Origin: Brachionus manjavacas
Taxonomy: Eukaryota > Rotifera > Eurotatoria > Ploima > Brachionidae
Direction: 5' to 3'
NCBI GenBank assembly: GCA_019054805.1
Contig: JAHQIY010000003.1
Coordinates: 744,001-808,000, forward strand
DNA: 64,000 bases
The notes beneath the pieces were generated by a model. That model made no database searches. It worked only from the letters and a program-made list of their open reading frames with translations, and had not been told where the DNA came from. Shown piece by piece: positions 1-10,702 of the stretch. The stretch's first letter is position 1, and each line of letters starts with the position of its first letter. The position numbers were made by a program, and so were the translations under genes.

Positions 1-300
1 GTCCTGATTTTCAGTATTTTTTAAGCTTTAGTGCTAGATATCATTAAATTGAAAATTACCGTGAGAACAAGGGGAAAGTACTCAATAAAAAACTTCTTTT
101 AAAATCTCAAAGTTTATACTTTATTTTGAAATAAAATATTTGATAGTTGCCTTATCCTTATAAGAAAAAATAAAGAAACCTAAAAAAAACAAATCCTTTT
201 TTTAAATTTTATTGTGCACTTGATTTGTTTTCAAATTTTTTTCTCGTTTAAATTTTAAATTTTTTAAAACAAATTTCAAAAAAAAATTAAAAAAAAAAAA

Positions 301-575
301 ATGGGACGTCCAAAACCTCAATCTCAATGCGTGAATTGGTTTTTGAACACTCTAAAAATGGCGAGCCAAATTCCGAGATATTCTCGATAATGGCTTCAAA
401 AGTTTCTAAAAGAACGATTTCTCGTTGGACCAAAGCTTTCAGAGAAAATGGCAATTTTTTCCCGAAAACTTCACTTGGTCGCCCAAATTCTGTATCAAAT
501 CATTTGAACAAAATCAGAGTAAAGATTTGGCTAAACAATGTTTAGGTAAAAAGATCGCTACCAGAGTGAACTAAT
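301..575 (+). mobile_element. Tc1/mariner-like helix-turn-helix fragment
   Basis: A 72-codon reading frame (327-545) carries a paired-type helix-turn-helix: a VSKRTISRW recognition-helix-like motif, then a basic linker with LGRP, as in N-termini of Tc1/mariner-type transposases. After the stop, another frame continues with LGKKIATRVN, so the original frame is probably shifted near 540. No DDE catalytic domain follows. It is best read as a decayed transposase N-terminus. A host paired-domain gene is less likely because nothing exon-like follows. Confidence 0.4.
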
Positions 576-1630
576 TTGAAAAGAAAGTTTTAAAAAAATA
601 TCAATTTTAGAAACTAGTGAAAAAAAGTTGTAAACTCTCAAAATTTAAGTGAAATACTTGATTTGGTAAATCACCGGTAGTAATTTTTCAGTGACGTCAT
701 AGACAGTCTATTTACGTCATAGATATAGCGAATTAATACTAAATTCCAAATATTGATAGCAAAGTCCAAAAAAATAAGAGCTCGTGTTCTGAATTCAGTT
801 GAGCCCTCTTCAAGTAACGGTTCAAGAGATTCTTACATTGAGGTGTCTCTAAAAGAACTAATTTTAGTTTATTTTCTTACTAATTAGGACTAGTTTTTAT
901 CTCTAAAGCTTTAAATAAGGGCTAATATGGTTATGAATGATTATGCAGCTTTATGTGATTTATTTCTAAAAGATTTTAATTTTGGTTTCATTTTTTAAAT
1001 AAAGTGCATAGAAACTGGCAAGGTCTTTAATACAACTCATAATTTATATACTATAAAGAAAATTTTAATGTTTGTTTAAAATTCAAAAAAAATTTTCTTC
1101 AAATATCTTCCACTATTTTTTAACTTCTCCGCAATTTTTCAATTTATTGTCTAATTTAGCGGAAGCTTTTAGCGTAAAAATTTATGCAGAATTTCGTTTT
1201 CCGCTTTTTAGGGACAGCCAAACTGATCTGAAGTTCTAACGAATAAAATAAACCATCAGCTTTGAATAAAGATTTCTACATCAGTCAGCTAAGGGACTAA
1301 TATCTTAGTTAATGATGCTTCAGTATAAAAAAATTCTCTAAAGGTTTCTCAAAGCTAAAAATTTCACTTCAGAATTTTTCAGGCAAAAACCATTAGGTTT
1401 TCTAAAACAATTTCTGTTATTTAAAAAATAAAAAGTCGAAAAGAAAATAAATTTAGCTCTTTTTTTTATTAGCACTACAATAAAATGTAAAAAAAATTTT
1501 TTTGTTTAAATTGCATAACCAATAACACAGGTAAGCCCAAAAAATCAAAACATTAAAAAATCACTGATTGCTAGACAGAAATAAAAGCATGAATTACCTG
1601 TAACTGTAAACAATTTTAAAATAAAATTTT
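576..1630. other. AT-rich stretch without recognised gene
   Basis: No convincing coding sequence on either strand. It holds homopolymer runs and two ACGTCA-type motifs near 690-720. It probably contains the promoter of the downstream EGF gene, but no core promoter element could be assigned. Confidence 0.4.
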
Positions 1631-1634
1631 ACAG
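1627..1634 (+). promoter_or_regulatory. Possible 3' splice acceptor before EGF gene
   Basis: The sequence TTTTACAG ends 14 bases before the ATG of the EGF gene. It matches a consensus 3' splice site and could be the end of a 5'-UTR intron or a spliced-leader acceptor. No matching donor was identified, so this is inference. Confidence 0.35.
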
Positions 1635-1648
1635 CATTATTTTCGAAA

Positions 1649-3160
1649 ATGGAAAAAAAAATGAGCATTTTCTTGTACTTTTTTGTTTGTTGTTCATTTA
1701 TTTTGGTCGAGAGTCAATCGAGCCCGTGTAACAGTAGCCCGTGTTTGAACGACGCTGTCTGTATTGCACAATTTAATTCTACATTTGTTTGCTCATGCAT
1801 GTCAAACTATACCGGTGTGCTGTGCGAAACTCTTATTGAAAAACCGTGCTTGAGCAGTCCATGCCAAAATGGAGGTCTTTGTTCTTCAGCAGGCGACAGC
1901 TTCAATTGCATCTGCTTGCCTGGCTACTCCGGACTTTACTGTGAAAACTCAAAATACTGCAATCAAACAACTTGTTTAAATGGCGGCTTGTGTCTTGAAT
2001 CTAACGAAACTTCTTTCTACTGTTGGTGCTTCAACGGCTTCTATGGCGACAGATGCGAGAACTACCGAAATCCTTGTGAACAGTCTCCATGTGAAAATGG
2101 CGGATCGTGTTCGCTAAGGAACGACTCGCGTCTAGGGTACCATTGCCATTGTCCAAATGAATTTACTGGACAAAACTGCTCTTTAGCAAATACGTGCCGA
2201 AATGTCGGCTGTCTAAATGGCGGTCTTTGTGAACAACTATTGAATTCAACGGTGTGTCTATGCATGGCTGGATATAGTGGCGATTTTTGTGAAATTGCCG
2301 AAGATCTATGCGAGAGTAATCCGTGCATGAATAATGGAACGTGCAGTTCTTTTGCTGGCGGCTACTCCTGCATGTGCTCACCATCCTACAGTGGATTCAA
2401 TTGTGAAATCGAATCAAAGCCTTGCACAAACTCAACCTGTATGAACAATGGAACTTGTCACATGATTGATGAATGGACATTCTGCAACTGCACATCCTGC
2501 TACACAGGTTACATGTGTGAATATAAAAAAGAACGTTGTGAATATACCAGATGTTTAAATGGCGGCAGTTGTTATGTTGATCAGTACACATGCAGTGAAT
2601 TGTGTTCATGTCCGTATGGATACAGCGGCGCATACTGCGAGCTTAAAACTGATTGTCAATGCTTAAATGGAGGTGTGTGTAGACAAAGCACATTTGGCTC
2701 ATTCTGTTCATGTCCGGCTGGATACAGTGGCCAGTATTGTGAAACACGTTTGGACTATTGTGAGTGTTATAATGGAGGTTCATGCATTGATGGTAGATGC
2801 TGGTGCCCTAATGGCTTTAGTGGTTTTAAGTGTGAAGAGCCTCTAATCATACCAATTAATGTTCCAAACCGCTACATTTGCAACGACACTATTCCAGCAG
2901 TGTGTGACTTGTACATCAAATTCCTGGTTGGCTACAGAGGCTGTGAGCATTCATTTTTCGGGACTAAAATGAGAAACATTTGCCAGAGTTCGTGCAATGC
3001 GTGTCCATATTCCAATCCGAGCTGTTATGATGAAAATGTTCTATGCACTTATTTGTCGCCGTTGTGCGACCTAATTTCGTTGTTTGACACAAATACATGT
3101 CGAAGATCATGTGGCATATGTTCTCAAAATAGAACAATCAACTATCCTTATTTGAACTAA
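1649..3160 (+). CDS. Secreted EGF-repeat protein with two ShK-like domains
   Basis: A single open frame of 503 codons. The first ~22 residues are a hydrophobic signal peptide, so the product is expected to be secreted. Ten EGF-like modules follow (about residues 25-400), each with six cysteines and the usual NGG, C.C and GYSG spacing; several contain NxS/T glycosylation sites. The C-terminus has two six-cysteine ShK-like blocks (about 408-455 and 458-493), each ending in a CxxxCxxC-type motif. There is no transmembrane segment or GPI tail, so it is probably extracellular matrix or a secreted adhesion/ligand protein. Most modules lack the full calcium-binding consensus. The start is the first ATG before the signal peptide. 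No intron is needed. EGF plus ShK is known in invertebrates; no specific orthologue was recognised. Confidence 0.85.
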   Translation: MEKKMSIFLYFFVCCSFILVESQSSPCNSSPCLNDAVCIAQFNSTFVCSCMSNYTGVLCETLIEKPCLSSPCQNGGLCSSAGDSFNCICLPGYSGLYCENSKYCNQTTCLNGGLCLESNETSFYCWCFNGFYGDRCENYRNPCEQSPCENGGSCSLRNDSRLGYHCHCPNEFTGQNCSLANTCRNVGCLNGGLCEQLLNSTVCLCMAGYSGDFCEIAEDLCESNPCMNNGTCSSFAGGYSCMCSPSYSGFNCEIESKPCTNSTCMNNGTCHMIDEWTFCNCTSCYTGYMCEYKKERCEYTRCLNGGSCYVDQYTCSELCSCPYGYSGAYCELKTDCQCLNGGVCRQSTFGSFCSCPAGYSGQYCETRLDYCECYNGGSCIDGRCWCPNGFSGFKCEEPLIIPINVPNRYICNDTIPAVCDLYIKFLVGYRGCEHSFFGTKMRNICQSSCNACPYSNPSCYDENVLCTYLSPLCDLISLFDTNTCRRSCGICSQNRTINYPYLN

Positions 3161-3277
3161 CTATTAGTTTTATTTAGATATTTTTTTTTAATTAGTACAA
3201 TAGAATGATTTTTACTCTTCTATTAGCTACTTTCAACGATAAGACAATATTTTTTCTAAATTAAATTTTTGTAGAAT

Positions 3278-3283
3278 AATAAA
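3278..3283 (+). terminator. Polyadenylation signal of EGF gene
   Basis: AATAAA lies 118 bases after the EGF stop codon, a sensible distance for a compact 3' UTR. Confidence 0.5.
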
Positions 3284-3439
3284 ATTTAAAAAAAATGAAG
3301 TTTATTTTTTTGTGTATGCATAACAAAATGTATCTACTTGGCAAGATTTTAATTTCATGGATTTATTTTTTACCTTAAATTTAAATAGTATTTTTTAAAC
3401 AAAAAATATATTGTTTTTTGAAATATCAATAATACTTTT

Positions 3440-3835
3440 AATCCTTTCATTCACTTAGTTTTTTTTAGATTTTTTAATTATTATTCATTTACTAATAATA
3501 TTTTAATATAATCAAAAAAGAAAGTTTAAATATATTTTTTTAAATATTTAGTTTTATTTTTTCAATGAAAAACTAATAATGAAAATTATTCTCAAATCTA
3601 TTAAAGATGATAATAATACAAGTTAGTTTTTCATGGAAAAACTAAATATTAAAAAATATATTTAGACTTTGTATTTTGATTATTTAAAGATTGCATTATA
3701 ATTAAAAATTTAAAAATAAATAACTGAATGAAAAAAATATTTTTGATCTGTCAAAAAAAATCAAAAATAATTTTTGTCTTTTCATTCAATTATTTTTTTT
3801 TTAAATTTTTTTTTAATTATAAATGAAACACTATA
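3440..3835. repeat. AT-rich foldback element with two nested inverted repeats
   Basis: One imperfect inverted repeat pairs about 3514-3582 with 3622-3690, the two halves meeting around TTTTTCAATGAAAAACTAA. A second pairs about 3696-3740 with 3775-3825 around TTTTTGATCTGTCAAAAA. Together they would fold into two adjacent long hairpins, as in foldback MITEs. No target duplication was found. Confidence 0.5.
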
Positions 3836-3884
3836 ATAATTGAAGAAAACGCTCCAAAACATCTCATGAATCGTTTCCTTTAAT

Positions 3885-4245
3885 TTAAAAAATAAACCAG
3901 TTCTCCATAGCTTTTTGGGCATCTAAACTTGCTAAATAAACATTTGTCTTAAAATTATATGAAATTTTTCTCATATAAAATTAAATCTATATCAATATTT
4001 TTTAAATTTCGCAATACAAAATTTAACTTTTTTTTAGATGTAATATATTTTAATTAATATTGAAATAACATTTGAAGCCATTATTTGGATGCTTTAATAT
4101 GAATTTTAAATTTGTCTTTAAAATTTTCAAATAAATATTTTATTATAAAAATATTATAAAAATCAATTAAAGATCAACTGGAAAAAAAGGTTTTTTTTTC
4201 AATCATATGATGATGATCATGAACTCCAAGTTGCCGTCTAAAAAC
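3885..4245 (+). repeat. Dispersed non-coding repeat, copy 1
   Basis: This block recurs at 29925-30345 in the same order: a CAATATTTT/TTTCGCAATACAAAATTTAAC-like segment, a TTTGGATGC segment, then a closing TGATCATGAACTYCAAGTTGCC. Shorter matches occur at about 33385-33545 and 42890-42945. It has no coding capacity and is probably a non-autonomous element. Confidence 0.5.
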
Positions 4246-4636
4246 GAGAGGCATACGTGGAATAATATCTTATCAGTTTCAATTAAAACAAGAAAATTAC
4301 AATCAATCGTCAAAGAGAAAATAAAACAGAAATTTCAATAAATTTCATCTCTTGAGTTTCTTCTTTTTTCAACAAATCCACAAATTTCTCCCATTCCATG
4401 TTCGAGCCAATTAACTTGGCTGCCAGCATTCTATACGAATTCAATCATATTGCTTTAGATTTTCTAAATATATTGGTATATTCGAAACTGTCCAATTTGT
4501 CTTTTTTTTTGCCATAATGTACCGACATTATTGCTGTTTAGCGTTTGGGTTATTTACACCCATTGCTTCGAAACAAGCTTTAGACATGTCTCTGGCCTGT
4601 CTCTTATATATTCTTGCCAATTACGTGATTATGGCG

Positions 4637-5055
4637 TTAGTGATCGCTTCCGGCTGGATCAACACTAATGATTCTTTTTTTGTCGAAAAGTTCATGAACA
4701 TTGTTGTCATTTACGGCATTCGAGCACTCGACATTGAACCGGTTAAACTCAAAATTGAGAAAACAAATTCCACATTTGCTAAAAGACTCCTTGAAAACGA
4801 ATTTACGCGCGGATTCTAGATTCAATTTACTAAAATTGCAAAAAAAAGACCCTTCGTAAGCAGTTTTAAAACGGCCGCAAGACGAACAACGCAAGTAGAA
4901 ATTTTGATTTTTGGCATCTTACTTCTTATTTGCAAGTAAGGAGCCATTACTTGATTATATTTTTTGCACAATTGATTTAAGCACTCTCTAGCAGGATGGA
5001 CCAAGCCAAATTGTAACAAGTCTTGATATGTTTTAAATTGTATTGAATTTTCCAC
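4637..5055 (-). pseudogene. Decayed IS1595/Merlin-type transposase N-terminus
   Basis: Two overlapping minus-strand frames (4637-4894 and 4822-5055) complement each other: one gives a start similar to the Merlin-like protein at 32442-32849, the other a zinc-ribbon-like segment with CSSCGRFKTAYEGSFF. In the second copy the equivalent stretch is CGTYKSVWEGSFF. A frameshift separates the halves and no catalytic triad remains. The 100-codon plus-strand frame at 4517-4819 lies opposite and is taken as its shadow. No inverted repeats were found here. Confidence 0.4.
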
Positions 5056-5224
5056 ACCCTTTTTTTCTATTTTGAATTAATATAACTTTAATTCTAAGTA
5101 AATATTCTCTTTATTTAATTTTTCAAATTCCAATCTTGATCATTCACTTTTTTAAAATGATGGTTGTGTATTAGATCAAAAAATTATGCAAAATATATTG
5201 AACTATTAAAATAGTTTATTATAC

Positions 5225-5410
5225 AAAATTATAAAAAATATTTTGATAACATTTTTGTTATCTTGATAAAATTCTGTTAGTTAAATATAAAAATGTATAA
5301 AATTATATAAAAAAAATGTTGATAACAAATCTGAATGATAACATTTTTGTTATCAGTCCTGATAACAAAACCGGTAGGGTTCCCCTTGATAACATTTTTT
5401 GTTATCAACT
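5225..5410. repeat. Cluster of GATAAC/GTTATC hairpins
   Basis: Four hairpin-forming GATAAC-T/A-GTTATC palindromes lie within 190 bases, ending against the LTR at 5409. A similar cluster lies at 14265-14400. It looks like a MITE or transposon end with repeated protein-binding palindromes. Confidence 0.4.
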
Positions 5411-5668
5411 GATAACCTATCAGGCAAGACCCATAATTTTAAGATCTATAGTGTAAAAAGCCTCACAAGACTTTTCTTAGTTGTGGGAATAAATAAAACT
5501 AGTAGTTTAGTTAACTGTTTATTAGAATCCAAATTAATGATGAAAAAAGAAAAGGTTTTTATAGTGGCTGTTGTTAGTGTGTAAGTGGTTGAGCTGCAGT
5601 TAAACTTAACATTTATAAGAGGACTAGAGCGAAGAAAAGAGTGATGTCAAGACACGGGTCTTAACACA
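5409..5668 (-). mobile_element. 3' LTR of Ty3-like retrotransposon
   Basis: On the minus strand this begins TGTGTTAAGACCC immediately after a purine tract (complement of 5669-5678), contains TATAAA (complement of about 5611-5616) and an AATAAA signal (complement near 5518), and has AAGACCC/GGGTCTT inverted ends. These are LTR hallmarks. The outer end (near 5409) is uncertain because no second LTR is present to align. Confidence 0.6.
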
Positions 5669-5678
5669 CCTCCCCCCT
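5669..5678 (-). other. Polypurine tract of LTR retrotransposon
   Basis: AGGGGGGAGG on the minus strand sits directly upstream of the LTR, the usual site that primes plus-strand DNA synthesis. Confidence 0.6.
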
Positions 5679-5805
5679 AAACTATGAGGCGATTAGGCTC
5701 CAAAAAAAACAACTGCTTAACCACTTAGCTAAAAACTAGAATGAAAATATAAAGACAAAAACAAACAACAAAAAAATAAAAAGCTAGTTGTTTAACATTA
5801 AGATA

Positions 5806-6658
5806 TTACTGCTCGTTAATAAGACGATATGGGACTTGTCCTAATGATTCGCTACAAAGTGGACAGTTTCGATTTCCATGTCGTAAGTTCTTGAACATGC
5901 AATTTTCACATGCTCGGTGGCCACAAACCGTTTCAACAATTGAATCACAGTTTTCAAACTGCTCTAAACAAAGTGGGCACGGGCCACCAGTGATTCCGTG
6001 TGCTCTGGTTATTGGTGGAGTACCGAGTTGTCTCTCTACCCTTTGAAGTGCTTGTTGTTGCCAGAAAGATTTGGCGACCTTGGCGGTTGGAAAAAGTCGA
6101 TGCGGTTTCGAACAGTTTGTTGTTCGGTGTTCAAAAGATCGTTTACTAAGTTGTGTGAGTTTGATAGTTGATCTTGTAAAACAATGTTTTGTATATTTGA
6201 CTCTTCAAGTTGTTGTCGGAGTTTTTGGAGTTGTCGTTGTTGATCATCTAATTGTTGTTCTAGTTGTGCTTGCGGTTGCTATTCATGTTGGGTTGAGTCT
6301 CAAGTTCGTTACGAATTTTATCGACTTTAGCAAGCTGTCTCGCCACTCTAGGGGTTGCGGGTACGCTTTGCAACACATGATGTGCTTCGGTGGGCCTCGG
6401 ATTAATTTCAAACCAGATATTTGTGTGCGGGATTTCCTTGTTGTTGAAATGTCTAACTAATTGAGGGTGAACTGACGTTTCTCTTTATCACACAAACGCG
6501 TTGTTGGTCCTATGAAATTATCTGTTCTGACCCATTCTTACCCATTGAATTTCTCCAAACAAGTCCTCGAAATGATCAAGTTCTTCTCGAAGTCTGACCG
6601 CTGCGTCGTCTAGTTTAGGGACGCCATGCACCATGATATCGTGAACCATTTTGATCAT
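5806..6658 (-). pseudogene. Coiled-coil plus RING-finger ORF in LTR element, frameshifted
   Basis: Read on the minus strand, this contains an N-terminal piece (MIKMVHDIMVHG onward, from 6658), a middle segment, a glutamine/leucine-rich coiled coil, and a C-terminal RING finger ending at the TAA at 5806-5808. The RING has C-X2-C-X14-C-X-H-X2-C-X2-C-X11-C-X2-C, with both CPLC pairs and CGH intact. At least three frame changes and stops separate the parts, so it is not expressible as one protein. It lies between the pol remnant and the 3' LTR, where env or an accessory frame would be. RING domains commonly act as E3 ubiquitin ligases; that role here is inference. It could also be a captured host gene. 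Confidence 0.6.
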
Positions 6659-7240
6659 TAGTTGTTTTGAATTTTAATTTAAATATTTAAATAATAAAGT
6701 TTAGTAGAGTAATTTTATAAATTTTAGTAATTTTTTAAACTTTTTATAATTTATTTTATTTTTTATTTTCATGTGACTAGAGAAAAAGCTAATCTTTTGT
6801 CTTGGAAGATTAGAAAAACAAAATGCCACACTAATTCGAATACAAAATTAATAATTTTAGAATTTAAATAAATCTCTCGTGGTTTTAGTTTTTATGTATT
6901 ATTCTGTTAAGCTAAACAATTAGTTAGACTTTAGGTCTGAAATATAATTTTGCCTAAATTTAAACTTAAATTTTAATAATTTAATTATTAAAATTTAATA
7001 ATTTAATTATTAAAATTTTTAAAGCATAGAATTAAATTATCTAATTTAATTCGATTCTTTAAAAAAAGAAAAAATTATAATCCAAATTACAAAATTATCT
7101 TTTAATTATTGATTTTATCAGTTTAAATTTTTACATGATACTTAACTTTAGAAAACGACTATCTTGACCAAAAAAAATTTTTTTTTATTTTTTACTAAAT
7201 ATAACTTAACTATTAATTTAAAAATCTTAGTAAATTTTAA
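6659..7240. other. Extremely AT-rich filler inside LTR element
   Basis: About 580 bases without coding potential interrupt the element where the rest of integrase should be. An inverted AATTTAATAATTTAATTATTAAA-type block lies near 6965-7020. It is probably a later insertion or replacement of lost integrase sequence. Confidence 0.4.
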
Positions 7241-8222
7241 CTAATTGCTGAAAATATAGTGGTTGCCTTCTTGTGACACAGGTAATGGTCCAACAATGTC
7301 ACTCGTAACTAACTGGAGTGGTTCAGTCGACCTTAGTGGTTGTAGCTTTGCCTTATTTTTAGGTGTATTCGGATTTTTAACCTTTTCGCAAACTTCGCAA
7401 GATTTAACAAATTTTGCAACTTGCAATTTTATCCCTGGCCTGTAGAACCTCATTTTAACTTTATCTAAAGTTTTTCGAACTCCCAGGTGTCCATGAAAAA
7501 CTAAACTATGTAAAAATTTTAAAACAGTATTTACCATGTTTTTCGGTATGATCAAAATCGATCCATCATTTAATTCTTTAAACCAATAGAGCAAGTCGTT
7601 TAAAATTCTCAATTTGTTGTAGTTGTTCGAAATCGCTCGTTTGAGATTCGAATCTAACAGGTTCGTGTCAATTTTTGGTTTTTCCTTCTTGTGAGTTTTT
7701 ATCAAATTTTTTTTCCATTTAATGTCTAGATCGTTATCTTGTTCGATTGGGCAAATTATTTTCTTGAGTAGTGGTTCATCCTCGAGTTGTTTTTTCGCAT
7801 TTTCGATAAAGTTAATAAACATATTTCTGTTTTGATCGCTTTCTGGCGTTTTACCATCTTCAATAATTGGCCATCTTGACAAAGCGTCCGCGTTTGTATG
7901 TTGTTTACCACTACGATGTATGATTCTGAAAGTATAATTACTTATGCGTACCAACCTACGTGCGAGTCGAGCGTTTGGATTTTTACAAGTTAAAAGACAT
8001 GAAAGTGTCTGATGGTCAACTGTAACGTCAAATTCTCTTCCAAACAAATACTCGTGTTTTGCTTTCATTGCCCTCACCATTGCCAAGAGTTCTTTCCGTT
8101 GTGGATTAGTTTCGTTCGGCTTTGTTCAATGGCTTACTGAAATAAGCAACTGGTCCTGGTCGAAGGACACCATTAACTTCTTGCTGTAAAACTGCACCAA
8201 TTCCAGTGATTAAGCTATTCAA
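7241..8222 (-). pseudogene. Ty3-like pol fragment (RT end, RNase H, integrase start)
   Basis: The main frame (7241-8086) and a continuation across one break to about 8222 encode the end of reverse transcriptase/RNase H, with TGIGAVLQQ, YFSKPLNKAE, VDHQTL and a DALSRWP motif, then an integrase zinc-binding domain (HGHLG..., CEVCEKVK) and the beginning of the catalytic core (SDIVGPLP). A stop-causing frameshift lies near 8115-8130. RT catalytic motifs, protease and gag are absent upstream, where an unrelated LINE abuts at about 8225. This is a 5'-deleted element. Confidence 0.8.
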
Positions 8223-8224
8223 TA

Positions 8225-9015
8225 AAATTGTTACAGTCGCGACCACAGGTATTTTAGTGATGGTCTTATCAGATTTAAAGTGGACCCATCAACTGAAAAG
8301 TGCTTGTGCGAAAGCGAGCAGGGTATTTTGAATGCTCAAGCGAACGTTTACAAGTAGAGAGGAAAGGCTGTGGGTAAAATTGTACATATCCATGGTAAGA
8401 TCTCATCTAGATTACGCAGTGCAGGTTTGGAATCCAAGTATAAAAAGGACTATGAAAGCTGCGAAAGGGGCAAGAAAGGGCAACGAAAAAACTCGTCTCT
8501 AAGAAACATGTCGTATGAAATGAGATTGACGAAATTAGAACTGACAAAGCCGAGTGAATGAAGGGTAAGAAGAATCTTACGTCAAATAGGGGAGTTATGT
8601 AACTTGATTGAAACGTTCAAACTACTGAATGGAATAGAAAAGGTAGGCCTGGTCAAGAATCTAGTGAATAAATCAGAAAACAAGGGTCCAATCGGGACGT
8701 TAAGAGGAAATAGAATCATAGTACAGAGAGAAAGTTTTCCAGCTCAAATTGGAAACGATTTTGCAGCTGCAGTTAGCGTCAAATATGTATTATTCTCAAA
8801 AAGAGTAGTTCCGCATTGGAATAAGTTGCCACAAAATGTTGTGAAATCTTAGTCAACCGCTAATTATAAAATGGCTTTAGATAAATTCAGTAGAATCGGC
8901 TGTTACAGCTCTATGCGGTGAATCGACGGTGATGGGCTCAAACTCTCTACATTTAATGGGTCGCAGCAAGAAATGCTACTACTAAATGAACTAATAAGAA
9001 TTGAATTTCAATCAA
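8225..9015 (+). mobile_element. LINE fragment, C-terminal end of ORF2 (CR1-like)
   Basis: Conceptual translation gives the region downstream of the RT active site: DLKWTHQL, a VRSHLDYAVQVWNPS motif, then 8604-8852 with FKLLNGIEK and VPHWNKLPQNVV. This order is characteristic of CR1/L2/jockey-type non-LTR retrotransposons. Several stops and frameshifts are present. The 3' end carries an AACAACAACA-rich tail near 9020-9040. It truncates the pol fragment on its left. Confidence 0.65.
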
Positions 9016-9459
9016 CAAAAATAACAGCAACAACAACAAATATTTTCAAATTTTGAATTTGAATCTACAATTGTACGTAAAAGAGATCGTCTGAAGTTTC
9101 AGTAAAAATCGTTGTTAAGTTACATATGATCAGGGACCACCAAAATATTCTTTTTGATGTTCAAAATATGCTAAAAAATGCTTAATATGCTTTCAAATTT
9201 TTCGCTATTAATTTTAAGGAAACTACCATATTGAGTTAAAATTGTCTCATAATTTACTTGATCAAGAAATAAAGTTTTGATTAACTTCTGTGCGGAATTA
9301 TCGTTCAACACAGTGATTTAATTTAGACCAAAAATGGTAATTTAACAAAAAATATCAAATTTTGAGATAAGATACTTTTTATAATAGTTATTAACCCAAA
9401 AAAGTCTATATTATATATAAAAATAAATAGTAAACTTTTATTGAAAAATATAAAAATTT

Positions 9460-10312
9460 ATGTATTTAAAATTTAAGTTTTCAAACAAGTTAACTATGCT
9501 GGAACGCAAAGCCGCCAATGCAGTGTGTGGGAATTCAGCCTCGAGAGTGTGCAATATTTGTGGAGCAACTCCAGTTGAGATGAACCAGATGAAAATTTTA
9601 TATAATAAAGAAATTAATCAAGATGCTATTTTACTCGGTATTTCACCCCTCCATATGTGGATTCGTTGTTTTGAATTTATTTTACACCTTTCATTTAGAC
9701 TGGAATTTGAATGTTGGCAAGTCAAATGAAGAGCATCAGATAATGTATAAACTTAAGAAATCAAAAGTTCAAAAAGAATTTAGAGAAAAAATGGGGCTAA
9801 TTGTTGACATGCCAAAAGATTCTGGGTTTGGTACTTCAAATGATGGGAATACATCTAGAAGAGCTTTTCGAAATTATAGAATCTTTTCAGAAATAACTGG
9901 TATTAGCGAATTTTTCATCCGTCGGCTTTTAATCACTTTGTGTGCTATCAATTCTACAAATAAAATTGATGCAAATAAATTTCAGGATTACAATCAAGAA
10001 ACTTTTAATTTTTACATAAGAAATTACAATTGGTTTTACATGCCAGTATCTGTGCACAAATTGCTAGTTCATGGGCCTGAAGTAGTCACTCAACTTTTAT
10101 ATCCAGTTGAATTTTTTAGTGAAGAAGCACAAGAATCTCGAAATAAGGATAGTAAAAGCATTAATACTTGAAGAAGAGAATTATGAGCAAGATGAAGAAA
10201 TAGAAGACCTTGATGAGCCTGACTATTTAAAAAACTGTCAAATTCAAAATACTGAAGAAAATTTAATTCATGAAGAACAATTTGATTTACCATATTATTT
10301 TTATGATAACTA
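9460..10312 (+). pseudogene. Conserved unknown protein of CAGGG element, frameshifted
   Basis: Three overlapping frames (9460-9729, 9623-10171, 10107-10313) read as one ancestral protein. It starts near residue 20 with CNICGATPVEMN, continues with ISPLHMWIR, then DMPKDSGFGTSNDGNTSRRA, SEITGI, WFYMPVSVHK and EEAQESRNKD, and finishes with an acidic tail. Frame changes lie near 9715-9735 and 10110-10170. I recall similar uncharacterised proteins with SPLHAWIR, GTSNDGNTAR and YYMPVTVHK motifs in several invertebrates, but they have no assigned function and I cannot search. The position within the transposon suggests an element-encoded accessory protein. Confidence 0.55.
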
Positions 10313-10702
10313 AAATAAAATTTTATGATTGAAAAATTATTTATTTTTATTAAAACTCTGTTAATTTCATATAATTACATATAAATTAACTTAATATTTT
10401 GATGCTAAAAAAATTATTTAAAATTAAATATCAAAAATACGTTTTAAAATGAAAAATCCAAAATTTTTAAAAACTAACCAGAAATTTGAAATCTACACAC
10501 TTTTTTACCTAAAGGAACTCAAAATTAAGAGAAAATAATCAATTTTTAAAAATTTGACCATTTTTGAGAAAAATTAAATCACTGTGTTCAGGTTTAACTT
10601 GATAAATAAAATTTTTAAACGAATCTTTGCTTACAATCAGTAGTTTCATCAACGACAATTTTCTCATTTGAAAAAAAATCAATTAATTTCTTGAATTTAA
10701 TT

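Noticed and set aside
2062..2633. Three minus-strand frames opposite the EGF gene
   Set aside because: They are antisense to cysteine/glycine-rich repeats and have no independent support.
4517..4819. 100-codon plus-strand frame with hydrophobic start
   Set aside because: It lies opposite the decayed Merlin-type transposase and shows no family features.
6071..6460. 129-codon plus-strand frame rich in valine and leucine
   Set aside because: It is antisense to the Q/L-rich coiled coil of the RING pseudogene, which explains the composition.
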